Positions 1 through 8,967 are shown, counted from the first letter of the stretch. The stretch is DNA of 64,000 nucleotides from Pseudomonas sp. PA27(2017) (GCF_001945445.1 NZ_MSXW01000016.1:186001-250000); one strand, 5' to 3'. The notes: generated by a model not told the origin, from the sequence alone. Made by a program: numbers and translations.

Positions 1-738
1 GAAGGGGGGAAGTAGCGTGATGCCTTGGCCTGTGGCGACGAAGGCCTTGAGCACGGAAATCTGATTGGTGGTCAGGACTGCATCGAGGCGAACTTTCCGT
101 GAATATTCCACATGGCCCAGTAGCTGACGAATCCCGTAGCTTCCATTCATCAGTGCAACTGGCCAGCGAGTCAGCTCCTCGAATTGCAAATGGGGAGCGT
201 TGCGTAGCGCGTGGCTGTTGCCGACGACGGCGCACATCGGCTGTACGCAAGCGCCGCGCGTGACAATGCGTGAGTCCGCAGGGGCGTTGTAGACGAGCCC
301 CAATTCGGCATCGTCTTCGCTGATGCGCCGCAGGATTTCGGTGGTGCCGGTAATATCCACCGACACCGTGATTTCCGGATACTGCTGACGAAATCGCCTC
401 AGTGGCCCGCGCACCAGGTCCTGTACGAAACCTTCTCCGGTAACCACCGAAACCGACCCACTACGCAGGCCGCGCATGAGGTCGATCTTCGACAGCATAT
501 CGGAGCGGTGGGCCTGTTGTTGCCGTGCGTAGTCGATCAGCAGAAGCCCCGCAGGCGTGGGCACGATTCCCCTTCGATTTCGCTCGAGCAGAGCAACGCT
601 CAATTCCTCCTCAAGTAACGCAATCTGCCGGCTGACTGCCGAAGGCGCAATGGCCATCTTCTCGGCTGCGGCGCGAATGGTGCCGCATTTCACCGCCTCG
701 TAGAGGTAGATCAGCCGCTGTTCGTGAAAGGACTGCAT
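1..738 (-). CDS. LysR-family transcriptional regulator, 3' end outside the window
   Basis: This is the N-terminal 246 codons of a LysR-type regulator; the last fifty or so residues lie beyond the left edge. The ATG at 738 opens with MQSFHEQRLIYLYEAV and a winged helix-turn-helix over about residues 3-62, with the family-typical stretch AIAPSAVSRQIALLEEEL followed by LLERNRRG. The rest is the start of the periplasmic-binding-like effector domain. It is divergent from the DUF3100/dehydrogenase/amidohydrolase cluster, the usual position for the regulator of that cluster, and a LysR-type palindrome lies between them at 964-978. The effector cannot be told from sequence; a substrate or intermediate of the cluster is the simplest guess. 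Confidence 0.93.
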   Translation of the reverse strand, partial: MQSFHEQRLIYLYEAVKCGTIRAAAEKMAIAPSAVSRQIALLEEELSVALLERNRRGIVPTPAGLLLIDYARQQQAHRSDMLSKIDLMRGLRSGSVSVVTGEGFVQDLVRGPLRRFRQQYPEITVSVDITGTTEILRRISEDDAELGLVYNAPADSRIVTRGACVQPMCAVVGNSHALRNAPHLQFEELTRWPVALMNGSYGIRQLLGHVEYSRKVRLDAVLTTNQISVLKAFVATGQGITLLPPF

Positions 739-1037
739 GGATTATTCCTCCACCTGGTTACCGGGCGAGCGGCCGCTGAAGAACTCTGGTCAAGCCGCAG
801 ACAGCGAGGGACAGCCTTCGCTCTGTGTTCTAAAAAACAGAACAAAATACATCAAATGCGATATTTCATCGTTGCTAAATTCCGCTCAAGCGTTGCCGGG
901 ATACCGCGACGCCGCATGCAGGCCTGGCCGAAAGGTTCGCTCTGCATGACAACAATAAATGCGATTGAACAATTCAATTCCTGCCATTTCGATCACTTGG
1001 CCAGTGCCCATGCGCTGGCGCGTCAAGGGGAACGCCT
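739..1037. promoter_or_regulatory. Divergent promoter region between the lysR gene and the DUF3100 cluster
   Basis: About 300 bases with no credible gene; the short ORFs here are GC-frame shadows. It must hold both the LysR promoter and that of the catabolic cluster. It is clearly more AT-rich than its flanks. The only strong motif is the inverted repeat at 964-978, listed separately. A ribosome binding site (AAGGGGAA) precedes the ATG at 1038. Confidence 0.6.
964..978. promoter_or_regulatory. LysR-type operator candidate (T-N11-A palindrome)
   Basis: ATTGAA-CAA-TTCAAT is a perfect 6-bp inverted repeat with a 3-bp centre. It satisfies the T-N11-A rule of LysR-type binding sites (T at 965, A at 977). 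It lies 60 bp upstream of the DUF3100 start and between the two divergent units. Binding by the adjacent LysR protein is inferred. Confidence 0.5.
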
Positions 1038-2369
1038 ATGCCTCCTATTTCTGCTTGTTCGCAGCAAAACGTCAGTCAGTTGCGGCTGTATGTGCTGGCT
1101 ATCGTCATTGTTCTGATCGCGGAAGCGCTCGGGCCACTGTCTATCCCACTCGGTATTGGCAAGGTGGTTCTTTTGCCGATGATATGGGCGTTGCTCATGG
1201 GCTTGGCATTGGGGATCTGGCATAGCCGCTTGCCTGGCGTCGCCCGTGTCGATCTGCCCATGCAGTTCCAGGCGTCCGCCATTTTGCAGCCGGCGCTGCT
1301 GATCTTCATCGCTAAACTGGGGCTGCTGGTCGGCGGGGCCTTACCGAAGTTGGCCGAAGCGGGCTGGGGCCTGCTGCTCCAGGAGTTCGGCAATCTGTTC
1401 GGTTGCGTGCTGCTGGGCATGCCGGTGGCATTGCTGCTGGGCATCAAGCGCGAAGCCGTCGGTGCGACTTTTTCCATCGGCCGTGAACCGGGCCTGGCGA
1501 TTATTGGCGAGAAGTTCGGCATGGATTCGGCCGAGGGCCGTGGCGTACTCGCCGAGTACGTGACCGGCACGCTGATCGGCGCCATCTTCATCTCGATCTT
1601 CGCCGGCTTCGTCACCAGCCTCAATGTGTTCCATCCCCTGGCCCTGGCCATGGGCGCCGGGGTTGGGTCGGGCAGCATGACGGCCGCCGCAGTGGGCGCC
1701 ATCGCCGCGCAACAGACGCCCGAGATGGCCAAGGACGTGGCGGCTTTCGCCGCTGCCAGCAATCTGATTGCCACGACGCTGGGCACCTATCTGACGTTGT
1801 TCGTCTCCCTGCCGTTCGCTGTCTGGGCCTACCGCGTGCTGGAACCAGTGCTGGGGCGCCGGCATAGCGGTGAAGTCGCCACGGCCCCGAGCGAGATGGA
1901 GCGTGCCGCCGCCGGCATGAGTGTGCCCGATCTCAAGTGGCTGGAGCGTCTGCTCGCCTGGGCCGTAGTCGGGGCCATGGTGCTGTTGGGCAATTGGGTC
2001 GGTTTCGGTGTACCGATTCTGGAGGCCCTTCCGGGTGTGGCGCTGATGATCGGCGCAGTGATCATCGGTGATCTCGTCTACCGCGGTCTGGGCCGCAAGA
2101 TTCCAGCCGTGTGCTGGGTATCGCTGGTGGCCATGGGCATGACCTTTCCTGGTTTCCCGTTGGCCGGCGTGGTCAGCGAACTGACCGGCAAGGTGAGCTT
2201 CCTGGCATTGATTACACCGATGCTGACCTTCGCCGGCTTGTCGCTGGCCAAGGACCTACCTGCATTCCGCCGTCTGGGCTGGCGCATCGTGGTCGTGTCG
2301 CTGCTCGCCAATGCCGGCGTGTTCCTCGGCGCCGCGTTCATCGCGCAGTTCTTCGTGCATACGCTTTAA
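1038..2369 (+). CDS. DUF3100 family multi-pass membrane protein, probable transporter
   Basis: A 443-residue, highly hydrophobic protein with about ten to twelve membrane segments, matching the DUF3100 family as I recall it. After a short polar N-terminus, the first helix is LYVLAIVIVLIAEALG. A conserved-looking loop, FSIGREPGLAIIGEKFG, lies near residue 155, and a glycine/alanine-rich stretch (GAGVGSGSMTAAAVG) near 205-225 resembles the re-entrant or pore segments of secondary carriers. No DUF3100 protein has a firmly established substrate that I know of. As first gene of a cluster ending in a cytoplasmic M20 amidohydrolase, it most likely imports the compound that the downstream enzymes break down. 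The start follows AAGGGGAA at good spacing. The next gene begins 13 bases after its stop. Confidence 0.85.
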   Translation: MPPISACSQQNVSQLRLYVLAIVIVLIAEALGPLSIPLGIGKVVLLPMIWALLMGLALGIWHSRLPGVARVDLPMQFQASAILQPALLIFIAKLGLLVGGALPKLAEAGWGLLLQEFGNLFGCVLLGMPVALLLGIKREAVGATFSIGREPGLAIIGEKFGMDSAEGRGVLAEYVTGTLIGAIFISIFAGFVTSLNVFHPLALAMGAGVGSGSMTAAAVGAIAAQQTPEMAKDVAAFAAASNLIATTLGTYLTLFVSLPFAVWAYRVLEPVLGRRHSGEVATAPSEMERAAAGMSVPDLKWLERLLAWAVVGAMVLLGNWVGFGVPILEALPGVALMIGAVIIGDLVYRGLGRKIPAVCWVSLVAMGMTFPGFPLAGVVSELTGKVSFLALITPMLTFAGLSLAKDLPAFRRLGWRIVVVSLLANAGVFLGAAFIAQFFVHTL

Positions 2370-2382
2370 ACCAGGAGAGATC

Positions 2383-3273
2383 ATGAACCAAGCATTTCCA
2401 GACATTCAGCGCGTTGCCGTCATCGGCCTGGGCAACATGGGCGCCGGCATGGCGCTGAGCCTGCAGCGCGCCGGTTTCTCCGTCAGCGGCTTCGACCCGT
2501 CACAGGCCGCCCGCGAGAGGCTGGCCGGCAAGGGCGTCACGCTGTTCGATTCGCTAGCCGAGTTGGTGGCGCAGGCGCAGGTGATCGTGCTGTCGCTGCC
2601 GACGTCCGACATCATCGAACGTGTGGTGCTGGGCGAGGAGGGAATCGTCGCCCACGTTCGCCAGCCGACCATCCTGCTCGACACCTCCACCGCCGATCCG
2701 ACCAGCACGCGGCGCATTGCCGAGGCGCTGGTGAACAGCGTGCTGACGCTGGTCGACGGCCCCGTCAGTGGTGGGCCTAAGGCGGCCCATGGCGGCACCA
2801 TGACCATGCTGTTGGGCGGCGATGAAGCGGTGCTGGCACAGCTCTCACCGGTGCTCGATGCGCTGACCGGCAAACGCGTGCGGGTCGGTGAGGTGGGCGC
2901 CGGGCATTCGGCCAAACTGCTCAATAACCTGCTGTGCGGCATGCACCTGCTTGCCGCTGGTGAGGCCATGCGCATCGCCCGTGGAGCCGGTCTGGAGCCC
3001 GAGGAAATCCTCAAGGGCATCAACGCCGGTTCGGGCCGCAGCGGCGTGACAGAAGTGAACTACCCCACCTGGATACTCAACGACGCCTTTGATTCGGGGT
3101 TCACCATGAAGCTGATGCGTAAGGACCTGCGCCTGGCGGCCGACCTGATCGCCCGATCCGGCGCCGGCGTGCCGCTGGCCGAGGAAGCGTTGCGCCTCTG
3201 GCAAACATCGTCGCCGGCGATCGCCGATGCCGACGACTTCAATTGCATCGTCAACTACGAGGAACAGCGATGA
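2383..3273 (+). CDS. NAD(P)-dependent beta-hydroxyacid dehydrogenase (3-hydroxyisobutyrate / GarR family)
   Basis: A 296-residue cytoplasmic oxidoreductase that should oxidise a beta-hydroxy acid or reduce a semialdehyde with NAD(P). The N-terminal Rossmann motif GLGNMG sits at residues 15-20. The substrate motif DGPVSGGPKAAHGG follows, and the catalytic lysine is K178 in GHSAKLLNN, with N182 after it. Length is normal for the family (290-300). I chose ATG 2383 rather than an in-frame start 72 bases upstream because AGGAGA lies just before it and the longer form would overlap the DUF3100 gene. It overlaps the next gene by four bases (ATGA), so the two are translationally coupled. The exact substrate is unknown; tartronate semialdehyde, 3-hydroxyisobutyrate and similar acids are all possible. 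Confidence 0.9.
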   Translation: MNQAFPDIQRVAVIGLGNMGAGMALSLQRAGFSVSGFDPSQAARERLAGKGVTLFDSLAELVAQAQVIVLSLPTSDIIERVVLGEEGIVAHVRQPTILLDTSTADPTSTRRIAEALVNSVLTLVDGPVSGGPKAAHGGTMTMLLGGDEAVLAQLSPVLDALTGKRVRVGEVGAGHSAKLLNNLLCGMHLLAAGEAMRIARGAGLEPEEILKGINAGSGRSGVTEVNYPTWILNDAFDSGFTMKLMRKDLRLAADLIARSGAGVPLAEEALRLWQTSSPAIADADDFNCIVNYEEQR

Positions 3274-4775
3274 ACAGCGCCGAGCAGAAAATCACCGAGG
3301 CTTTTGGGGTGTTCTTCACCGAAGGGCAGTCGGTGGGATCCTACATCGCCGGGCACCTGCACGCTGGTAGTGCGCAGCCCATCGCTCTCAAGCAAGCCGC
3401 TAGCGGTCAGGACAGCCTGACCTATGCCGACGGTGGTGCCGAGGCTGCCGAAGCCGCCGTGACCGCTGCCCGTGACGGGCAGGCACGCTGGTGGGCGATG
3501 ACTCACGCCCAGCGCGGGCGCCTGATGTTCGCGGTCGGCCAGCGTGTTCGCGCCAGCGCCGAACAGCTGGCGCGCCTGGAGTCGGTCAGCTCTGGCAAAC
3601 CGATCCGTGACTGCCGCGGCGAGGCCATGAAAGTGGCGGAAATGTTCGAGTATTACGCCGGCTGGACCGACAAGCTGCATGGCGAGGTCATCCCGGTACC
3701 GACCTCGCACCTCAATTACACGCGGCGTGAGCCCATAGGCGTGGTGCTGCAGGTCACTCCCTGGAATGCGCCTTTGTTTACCGCCGGCTGGCAGATTGCT
3801 CCGGCCATCGCCATGGGTAACGCGGTGGTGCTCAAACCCTCCGAGCTGACGCCGTTCACCTCGCTAGCACTGGCGCGACTCGCCGAAGAGGCCGGCATCC
3901 CGACGGGCGTCATCAACGTGCTGGCCGGTTACGGTCACAGTATGGTGCCGGCTGCCCTGGCTACCGGGCAGATCGACAAGCTGGTCTTCGTCGGCTCGGT
4001 GCCGACCGGCGCCAAGGTCGCCGAGGCGGCGGCACGTCATCTGGTGCCGTGCGTACTGGAGCTGGGCGGCAAGTCGGCCAATATCGTCTTCGCAGATGCC
4101 GATCTCGACCGTGCCGTGCTCGGTGCTCAGGCGGCGATCTTCGCCGGGGCCGGGCAGAGTTGCGTGGCTGGCTCGCGCCTGCTGGTGGAGCGCAGCATCC
4201 ATGACGCCTTCGTCGAGCGCTTCGCCGCTGGCGCCGCGCGCATCCGCGTCGGTGATCCCGAGAGCGACGGCACCGAGATCGGCCCTATCTGCAACCAGGC
4301 CCAGTATCAACAGGTGCGCGAGCTGATCGAGCAGGCGCAACGCGAGGGCGCGCGGCTGGTGGGCACGCCACCCCAGGCCGGACAGGGCTACTTCGTGCAT
4401 CCCACCGTGCTGGCTGATGTGCGCAACGACATGAGCATCGCACGCACTGAAGTGTTCGGGCCGGTGGTCGCGGTGATTCCCTTCGACGACGAGGAGCAAG
4501 CCATCGCCATCGCCAACGACACTCCGTTCGGCCTGGCGGGTGCCGTGTGGACGCGCGACGTTGGCCGCGCCCACCGCTTGGCCAATGCCGTGCGCGCCGG
4601 GACTTTTTGGATCAACGGCTACAAGACGATCAACGTGGCGTCGCCGTTCGGTGGTTATAAGCACAGCGGCTACGGTCGCTCCAGTGGCGTCGATGCGCTG
4701 CGCGAATACACCCAGATCAAGAGCGTGTGGGTGGAAACCGACAAGGAGCCGGCGACGGCCTTCGGTTACCTGTGA
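3270..4775 (+). CDS. Aldehyde dehydrogenase (NAD(P)+), ALDH superfamily
   Basis: A 501-residue soluble aldehyde dehydrogenase oxidising an aldehyde to a carboxylate. The family pattern is complete: QVTPWNAPLF, the cofactor region FVGSVPTGAKVA, the general base E264 in LELGGKS, and the catalytic cysteine C298 in GAGQSCVAGS. The C-terminal SPFGGYKHSGYGR motif is also typical. Its start overlaps the previous stop by four bases. The pairing with a beta-hydroxyacid dehydrogenase and an amidohydrolase suggests removal of an amide or acyl group followed by two oxidation steps, but which order and substrate are not visible. Betaine-aldehyde or 5-carboxymethyl-2-hydroxymuconate semialdehyde type names often attach to such sequences and should not be trusted here. 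Confidence 0.92.
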   Translation: MNSAEQKITEAFGVFFTEGQSVGSYIAGHLHAGSAQPIALKQAASGQDSLTYADGGAEAAEAAVTAARDGQARWWAMTHAQRGRLMFAVGQRVRASAEQLARLESVSSGKPIRDCRGEAMKVAEMFEYYAGWTDKLHGEVIPVPTSHLNYTRREPIGVVLQVTPWNAPLFTAGWQIAPAIAMGNAVVLKPSELTPFTSLALARLAEEAGIPTGVINVLAGYGHSMVPAALATGQIDKLVFVGSVPTGAKVAEAAARHLVPCVLELGGKSANIVFADADLDRAVLGAQAAIFAGAGQSCVAGSRLLVERSIHDAFVERFAAGAARIRVGDPESDGTEIGPICNQAQYQQVRELIEQAQREGARLVGTPPQAGQGYFVHPTVLADVRNDMSIARTEVFGPVVAVIPFDDEEQAIAIANDTPFGLAGAVWTRDVGRAHRLANAVRAGTFWINGYKTINVASPFGGYKHSGYGRSSGVDALREYTQIKSVWVETDKEPATAFGYL

Positions 4776-4795
4776 TGCCAGGAGAGAGGACGATC

Positions 4796-5968
4796 ATGAG
4801 CACTATCGATACGCTGGATACCGGGCAACTGCAAAGCTGGCGGCACGACTTTCACCGCCATCCGGAAACCGCCTTCGAAGAACATCGCACCAGTTCCCGG
4901 GTCGCCGAACTGCTGCGCCAGTGGGGCCTGAGCGTAGAGACCGGCATTGCCGGTACCGGCGTGGTGGCCACGCTGCAGGGCACGCGTGGCGATGGCCCGG
5001 CCATCGGCCTGCGCGCCGACATGGATGCCCTCCACGTGGAGGAGCTCAACGCTTTCGCCCATGCTTCCAGCCACCCCGGCCGCATGCACGCCTGTGGCCA
5101 CGACGGGCACACCACCATGCTGCTGGGGGCGGCCCAGGCATTGGCCGCGCAGGCGGATTTCGCCGGGCGCGTTCATTTCATCTTCCAGCCGGCCGAGGAA
5201 AACGAGGGCGGCGCGCGGGCGATGATCGAGGCCGGCCTGTTCCAGCGCTATCCGGTACAGGCGGTGTACGCCTTGCACAACTGGCCGGGCTTGCCGGTCG
5301 GCGAGGCAGCCGTGCATGCGGGGCCAGTGATGGCGGCGTTCGACATCTTCACCCTGACCCTGCGTGGCCAGGGTTGCCATGCCGCCATGCCCCATCTGGG
5401 CAAGGACACGCTGCTGGCCGGCTGCCAACTGGTGACCCAGCTGCCGGCGCTGATCGCACGGGAGAACCAGGCGCACCAGCCCGCGGTGCTCAGCGTCACC
5501 AGCTTCCATGCCGGCGACACCTACAACGTGATGCCCGAGCAGGTGCAACTGCGCGGTACCCTGCGCTGTTTCGACATGGGCCAGCGTGCCACGATCGAGC
5601 AACGGCTGCGCGACGTGATCGCCTCGGTGGCCACCTTGCACGGCCTGAGCGCCGAGCTGGACTACCGTGTCAGTTACCCGGCGACCGTCAATCACCCGGC
5701 CCATGCGGCGCGGTGCGCGGCCGTGCTCGAAGAGGTACTGGGCAGCGGTCGGGTGCACCGCGACCTGCCGCCGAGCATGGCTTCGGAGGACTTTTCGTTC
5801 ATGTCCCAGGCGTGCGCCGGTGCCTACATCTGGCTGGGTAACGGGCAGGACAGCGCGTCGCTGCATAACCCGCGCTACGACTTCAACGACGCCTTGCTGC
5901 CACTGGGCGTGCAGTACTGGACGGCGCTGGTGCGCTCGCTCTTGGGCGCCGATGGCGTGCCGGGCTGA
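4796..5968 (+). CDS. M20 family amidohydrolase (hippurate hydrolase-like)
   Basis: A 390-residue zinc/manganese amidohydrolase of the M20D type, which cleaves N-acyl amino acids and related amides in the cytoplasm. Metal-site motifs are present: RMHACGHDGHTTML, then QPAEENEGGARAMIEAGL with the catalytic glutamate pair, a dimerisation domain in the middle, and the terminal LHNPRYDFND histidine. The ATG at 4796 follows AGGAGAGAGG; an upstream in-frame start would run into the aldehyde dehydrogenase gene. It ends the four-gene cluster and converges on the MATE gene. Hippurate, indole-acetyl-amino acids or other acyl amino acids are candidate substrates by family; the context does not decide. Confidence 0.92.
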   Translation: MSTIDTLDTGQLQSWRHDFHRHPETAFEEHRTSSRVAELLRQWGLSVETGIAGTGVVATLQGTRGDGPAIGLRADMDALHVEELNAFAHASSHPGRMHACGHDGHTTMLLGAAQALAAQADFAGRVHFIFQPAEENEGGARAMIEAGLFQRYPVQAVYALHNWPGLPVGEAAVHAGPVMAAFDIFTLTLRGQGCHAAMPHLGKDTLLAGCQLVTQLPALIARENQAHQPAVLSVTSFHAGDTYNVMPEQVQLRGTLRCFDMGQRATIEQRLRDVIASVATLHGLSAELDYRVSYPATVNHPAHAARCAAVLEEVLGSGRVHRDLPPSMASEDFSFMSQACAGAYIWLGNGQDSASLHNPRYDFNDALLPLGVQYWTALVRSLLGADGVPG

Positions 5969-6029
5969 CGGCTGAACCGGTCATCTTATCGCTCAGGTGC
6001 TAAGCACCCCAGTGCAGGTCAATCTCCTG

Positions 6030-7373
6030 TTAACTGCCCGGCGCCGCCAGCCACTGATCACGCTGCGCCAACCGCCAAGCCAGCACGCCAAGGGCCAGGC
6101 CGCGCAAGGCCATGAAGGCCAGAAAGGCGATCCACAAACCATGGTTGCCGAACCCCTGCAGCGCCAGGGCGATCGGCAGGCCGATGGCCAGGGCCACGAG
6201 CATGGCGTTGCGCATTTCGCGGGCGCGGGTAGCGCCGATGAACAGGCCGTCGAGCAGGTAGCTCCACACCGCGAACAGTGGCAATAGGGCGAGATAGGGC
6301 AGATAGTGGCCGGCGGTCTCGCGCACCGCGGCGATATCCGTTTGCAGGTTGACGAACAGGTGGCCGCCGACGGCGAATGCCACGGCGAACACCAGGCTGG
6401 CCAGCAGCGACCAGATACCGGCGACGATGAGGCTGCGCTTGAGGGCCAGGCGATCCCGTGCGCCGATGGCATGGCCGCATAGCGCCTCGACCGCATGGGC
6501 CAGGCCATCCAGTGCATAGGCGGTGATCAACAGGCCGTTGAGCAGCAGGGCGTTGGCCGCCACCGTGGCGTCGCCCAGCCGCGCGCCCTGGATGGTGATT
6601 AGCAGGAACACCGCCTGCAGCGCCAGCGAGCGCAGGAAGATATCGCGGTTCACCGCCAGCAGCGCGCGCCAGCTCTGCCACTGGGCCATCGCCGCCCAAC
6701 GGGTGTTGCCCGGGTGGCGACGCAGGGCGCGCCGCGCCAGCGTCAGGCCGACCAGCAAACCGCCCCATTCGGCCAGCACCGCAGCGCGGGCGGCGCCGAC
6801 TACTTCCCAGTGCAGCCCGAGCACGAACCACAGCGACAGCACGATGTTCAGCAGGTTGGTGACCAGCAGCATCACCAGTGGTGCGCGGGCGTTCTGGGCG
6901 CCGAGCAGCCAGCCGATCAGCGCGTAGTTGGCCAGCGCTGCGGGCAAGCCGAGCAGCCGCGTGTGCAGGAAATCCCGGGTCAGGCCATCAAGTTCGGCCG
7001 ACGGGTTCATCAGGCCCAAGGCCAGGCCGCTCAAGGGAACCGCCAGCGCGCCGAGCAAGAGTGCCAGCAGGGCGGCGAGCAGCAGGCCCTGCACCAGCAC
7101 CTGGCGCAGCGCACCACCATCGCCGCGCCCGCAGGCCTGGGCGGCGAAGCCGGTGGTGCCCATGCGCAGAAAACCCAGCACCCCGACGATCAGGATGTAC
7201 AGGCTGCTGCCCACCGCCACGGCGCCCAATTGATGCGCATGGGGCAGGTGGCCGACCACCGCGGTATCGACCAGCGCCACCAGGGGTACGGACAGGTTGG
7301 AAAGGATCATCGGCGCCGCCAGCGCCCAGACCTTGCGGTGGGTTGGCGCATGGCGCCAGGCATCACGGAACAT
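6030..7373 (-). CDS. MATE family efflux transporter (DinF-like)
   Basis: A 447-residue inner-membrane drug/sodium or proton antiporter of the MATE family, DinF branch. It has about twelve hydrophobic helices in two homologous halves; the N-terminal helix shows PMILSNLSVPLVALVDTAVVGHL, typical of DinF-type MATE proteins, and FLRMGTTGFAAQACGRGD follows around residue 70. It stands alone, convergent with the M20 amidohydrolase gene and divergent from the first FecI-type sigma gene. Length is normal for the family. Its cargo cannot be read from sequence. No operator was recognised in the 110 bases upstream. Confidence 0.93.
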   Translation of the reverse strand: MFRDAWRHAPTHRKVWALAAPMILSNLSVPLVALVDTAVVGHLPHAHQLGAVAVGSSLYILIVGVLGFLRMGTTGFAAQACGRGDGGALRQVLVQGLLLAALLALLLGALAVPLSGLALGLMNPSAELDGLTRDFLHTRLLGLPAALANYALIGWLLGAQNARAPLVMLLVTNLLNIVLSLWFVLGLHWEVVGAARAAVLAEWGGLLVGLTLARRALRRHPGNTRWAAMAQWQSWRALLAVNRDIFLRSLALQAVFLLITIQGARLGDATVAANALLLNGLLITAYALDGLAHAVEALCGHAIGARDRLALKRSLIVAGIWSLLASLVFAVAFAVGGHLFVNLQTDIAAVRETAGHYLPYLALLPLFAVWSYLLDGLFIGATRAREMRNAMLVALAIGLPIALALQGFGNHGLWIAFLAFMALRGLALGVLAWRLAQRDQWLAAPGS

Positions 7374-7483
7374 GGGTCACTCCCTGCAGGCTGCGCAGTA
7401 TAAGGGCGTTACCGATTCCAGGCGCGTGACTGCGGTAGAAGGCTGCCCGTCGCATCGCATTGAAAATTGTTCGCAGCGGATAT

Positions 7484-8023
7484 ATGTTCGCAACCCTTTC
7501 CCGGCACGAGATCCCCCGAGTGCGCCCGCCCCGCGACAGCGATGCCCAAGACGGCCAGTTCCAGCGCCATGCCGGCGAGCTGCTGCGTTTCTTCACGCGG
7601 CAGGTCAAGTGCAGCGAGTTGGCGGCCGACCTGCGCCAGGAAACCTGGCTGCGCTTCCAGCGCCGTGGCAGTGACGAAGTGGGCAACCTGCGGGCCTTTC
7701 TGTATCGCATCGCCCGCAACCTGATCATCGATCACCTACGTCAGCAGCAGGCGCGGCCCGTGCAGGAAGACGTCCCGGTGGAGCTCGCTTGCGAGCAGCC
7801 CGGCCCCGAACAGATCGTGGGTGACGGGCAGCAGCTCGGCCGGCTGCAGGGTATCCTTGAGGACTTGCCACCCCACCTGCGCCAGGCGCTGCTGTGGAAT
7901 CGCCTCGACGGCCTGACGCAAAAGGAGATCGGCCAGCGCCTCGGAGTTTCCGAAAGCATGGCCGGGCGCTATATCCTCAAGGCCCTCGAACACTGCCAGC
8001 AGAAAATGGATTGGATGCCGTGA
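7484..8023 (+). CDS. FecI-type ECF RNA polymerase sigma factor
   Basis: A 179-residue extracytoplasmic-function sigma factor of the iron-starvation (FecI) group. Region 2 reads LLRFFTRQVKCSELAADLRQ and NLRAFLYRIARNLIIDHLR; region 4 contains the helix-turn-helix LDGLTQKEIGQRLGVSESMAGRY. I chose the ATG at 7484; a TTG 24 bases upstream is possible but lacks a better ribosome site. Its stop overlaps the GTG start of the FecR-like gene, and an STN-bearing TonB receptor follows, giving the classic cell-surface signalling order. The sigma factor is expected to transcribe the receptor gene at 9109 when its ligand is bound outside. Only a weak Fur-like match was found upstream. Confidence 0.93.
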   Translation: MFATLSRHEIPRVRPPRDSDAQDGQFQRHAGELLRFFTRQVKCSELAADLRQETWLRFQRRGSDEVGNLRAFLYRIARNLIIDHLRQQQARPVQEDVPVELACEQPGPEQIVGDGQQLGRLQGILEDLPPHLRQALLWNRLDGLTQKEIGQRLGVSESMAGRYILKALEHCQQKMDWMP

Positions 8024-8967
8024 CCGCCGACGCTTCGCTTCTCGCCCAGGCCAGGGAATGGCAGGTACTGCTGCATTCCGGGCGCGCCACGGTGGCCGAT
8101 CACCTGGCTGCCAAAGCCTGGCGCGAACGCTCGCCGGCTCACGAGCAGGCTGCCCGCGACGTGGATCGGCTTTGGGCATTGCTGGGCCAGGTGCAGCAGC
8201 CTGCGACCGTGCAGCCCGTTGCCGCGCCAGCCCGGCGGCCGGCGCGCCGACGCCGCGCGCTGCGCTGGAGCGTACCGATGGCCAGTGCCGCGCTGTTGCT
8301 GCTGGCCCTGTGGCTACCCCAGGGCGCCTGGCTCGGCTGGTACGCCGACGTGGCGACGGCGCCCGGCGAAGTACGCACCCTGGAACTGGACGATGGTTCG
8401 ATCCTCACCCTCAATGGCGCCACGGCGCTGGACTGGACGCTCGGCAAAGGACGACGGGAAGTACGCCTGTACCGCGGCGAGGTGGATTTGCAGGTCGCCA
8501 AGGACGCCAGCCGGCCGTTCATCGTCGAGGCGGGGCCGGCGCGCATTCGGGTCACCGGCACGCGTTTCGATGTCGACTACGATGGCCGCGACGTGGTGTT
8601 GGCCGTGACCGAGGGGCAGGTACAGGCCAGCGATTCAACGGACCAGCCGCTGCCAGTGGGCGCCAACCAGCAGGTGCGCTGGAGCGGTGATCACCTGCAG
8701 GCGGTGCAGCCACTGGATGCCCGTCAGCAGTTGGCCTGGCAGCGGGGCAAGCTGGTGTTTCGCGCCCAGCCGCTGAGCGAGGTGTTCGCCGCGCTGGAGC
8801 GCAGCCAGCGCCAGCGGGTGATCTTTCTCGATGACAGCGTGCGCGAGTTCAAGGTTACCGGCGTGTTCGCCCATGACGACCCCCAGGCCGTGCTGCGCGC
8901 CATCGAAAGTGCCCTGCCGGTACGCCTAATGCGCCTGCCCGGTTTATTGCTGGTCAGCCGGGCCTGA
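8020..8967 (+). CDS. FecR-type anti-sigma regulator
   Basis: A 315-residue inner-membrane regulator that holds the neighbouring sigma factor and relays the signal from the TonB receptor. A cytoplasmic domain (about residues 1-80, with the family motif AAKAWRERSPAHEQAARDVDRLW) is followed by one membrane helix near residues 85-105. The periplasmic FecR domain contains the pattern VRTLELDDGSILTLNGATALDW and later AGPARIRVTGTRFDV. The C-terminal part resembles an STN domain (AWQRGKLVFRAQPLSEVFAALE). I used the GTG at 8020, which overlaps the sigma stop by four bases and gives normal length; the longer upstream ORF has no family match. Confidence 0.93.
   Translation: MTADASLLAQAREWQVLLHSGRATVADHLAAKAWRERSPAHEQAARDVDRLWALLGQVQQPATVQPVAAPARRPARRRRALRWSVPMASAALLLLALWLPQGAWLGWYADVATAPGEVRTLELDDGSILTLNGATALDWTLGKGRREVRLYRGEVDLQVAKDASRPFIVEAGPARIRVTGTRFDVDYDGRDVVLAVTEGQVQASDSTDQPLPVGANQQVRWSGDHLQAVQPLDARQQLAWQRGKLVFRAQPLSEVFAALERSQRQRVIFLDDSVREFKVTGVFAHDDPQAVLRAIESALPVRLMRLPGLLLVSRA

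Noticed and set aside
951..958. AACAATAA, a match to the Hfq/Crc motif upstream of the DUF3100 gene
   Set aside because: It lies upstream of the LysR-type palindrome, so it is probably outside the transcript.
7453..7471. Weak Fur-like match before the first fecI
   Set aside because: Only about 10 of 19 positions agree by eye, no better than chance AT-rich sequence; not listed as a site.
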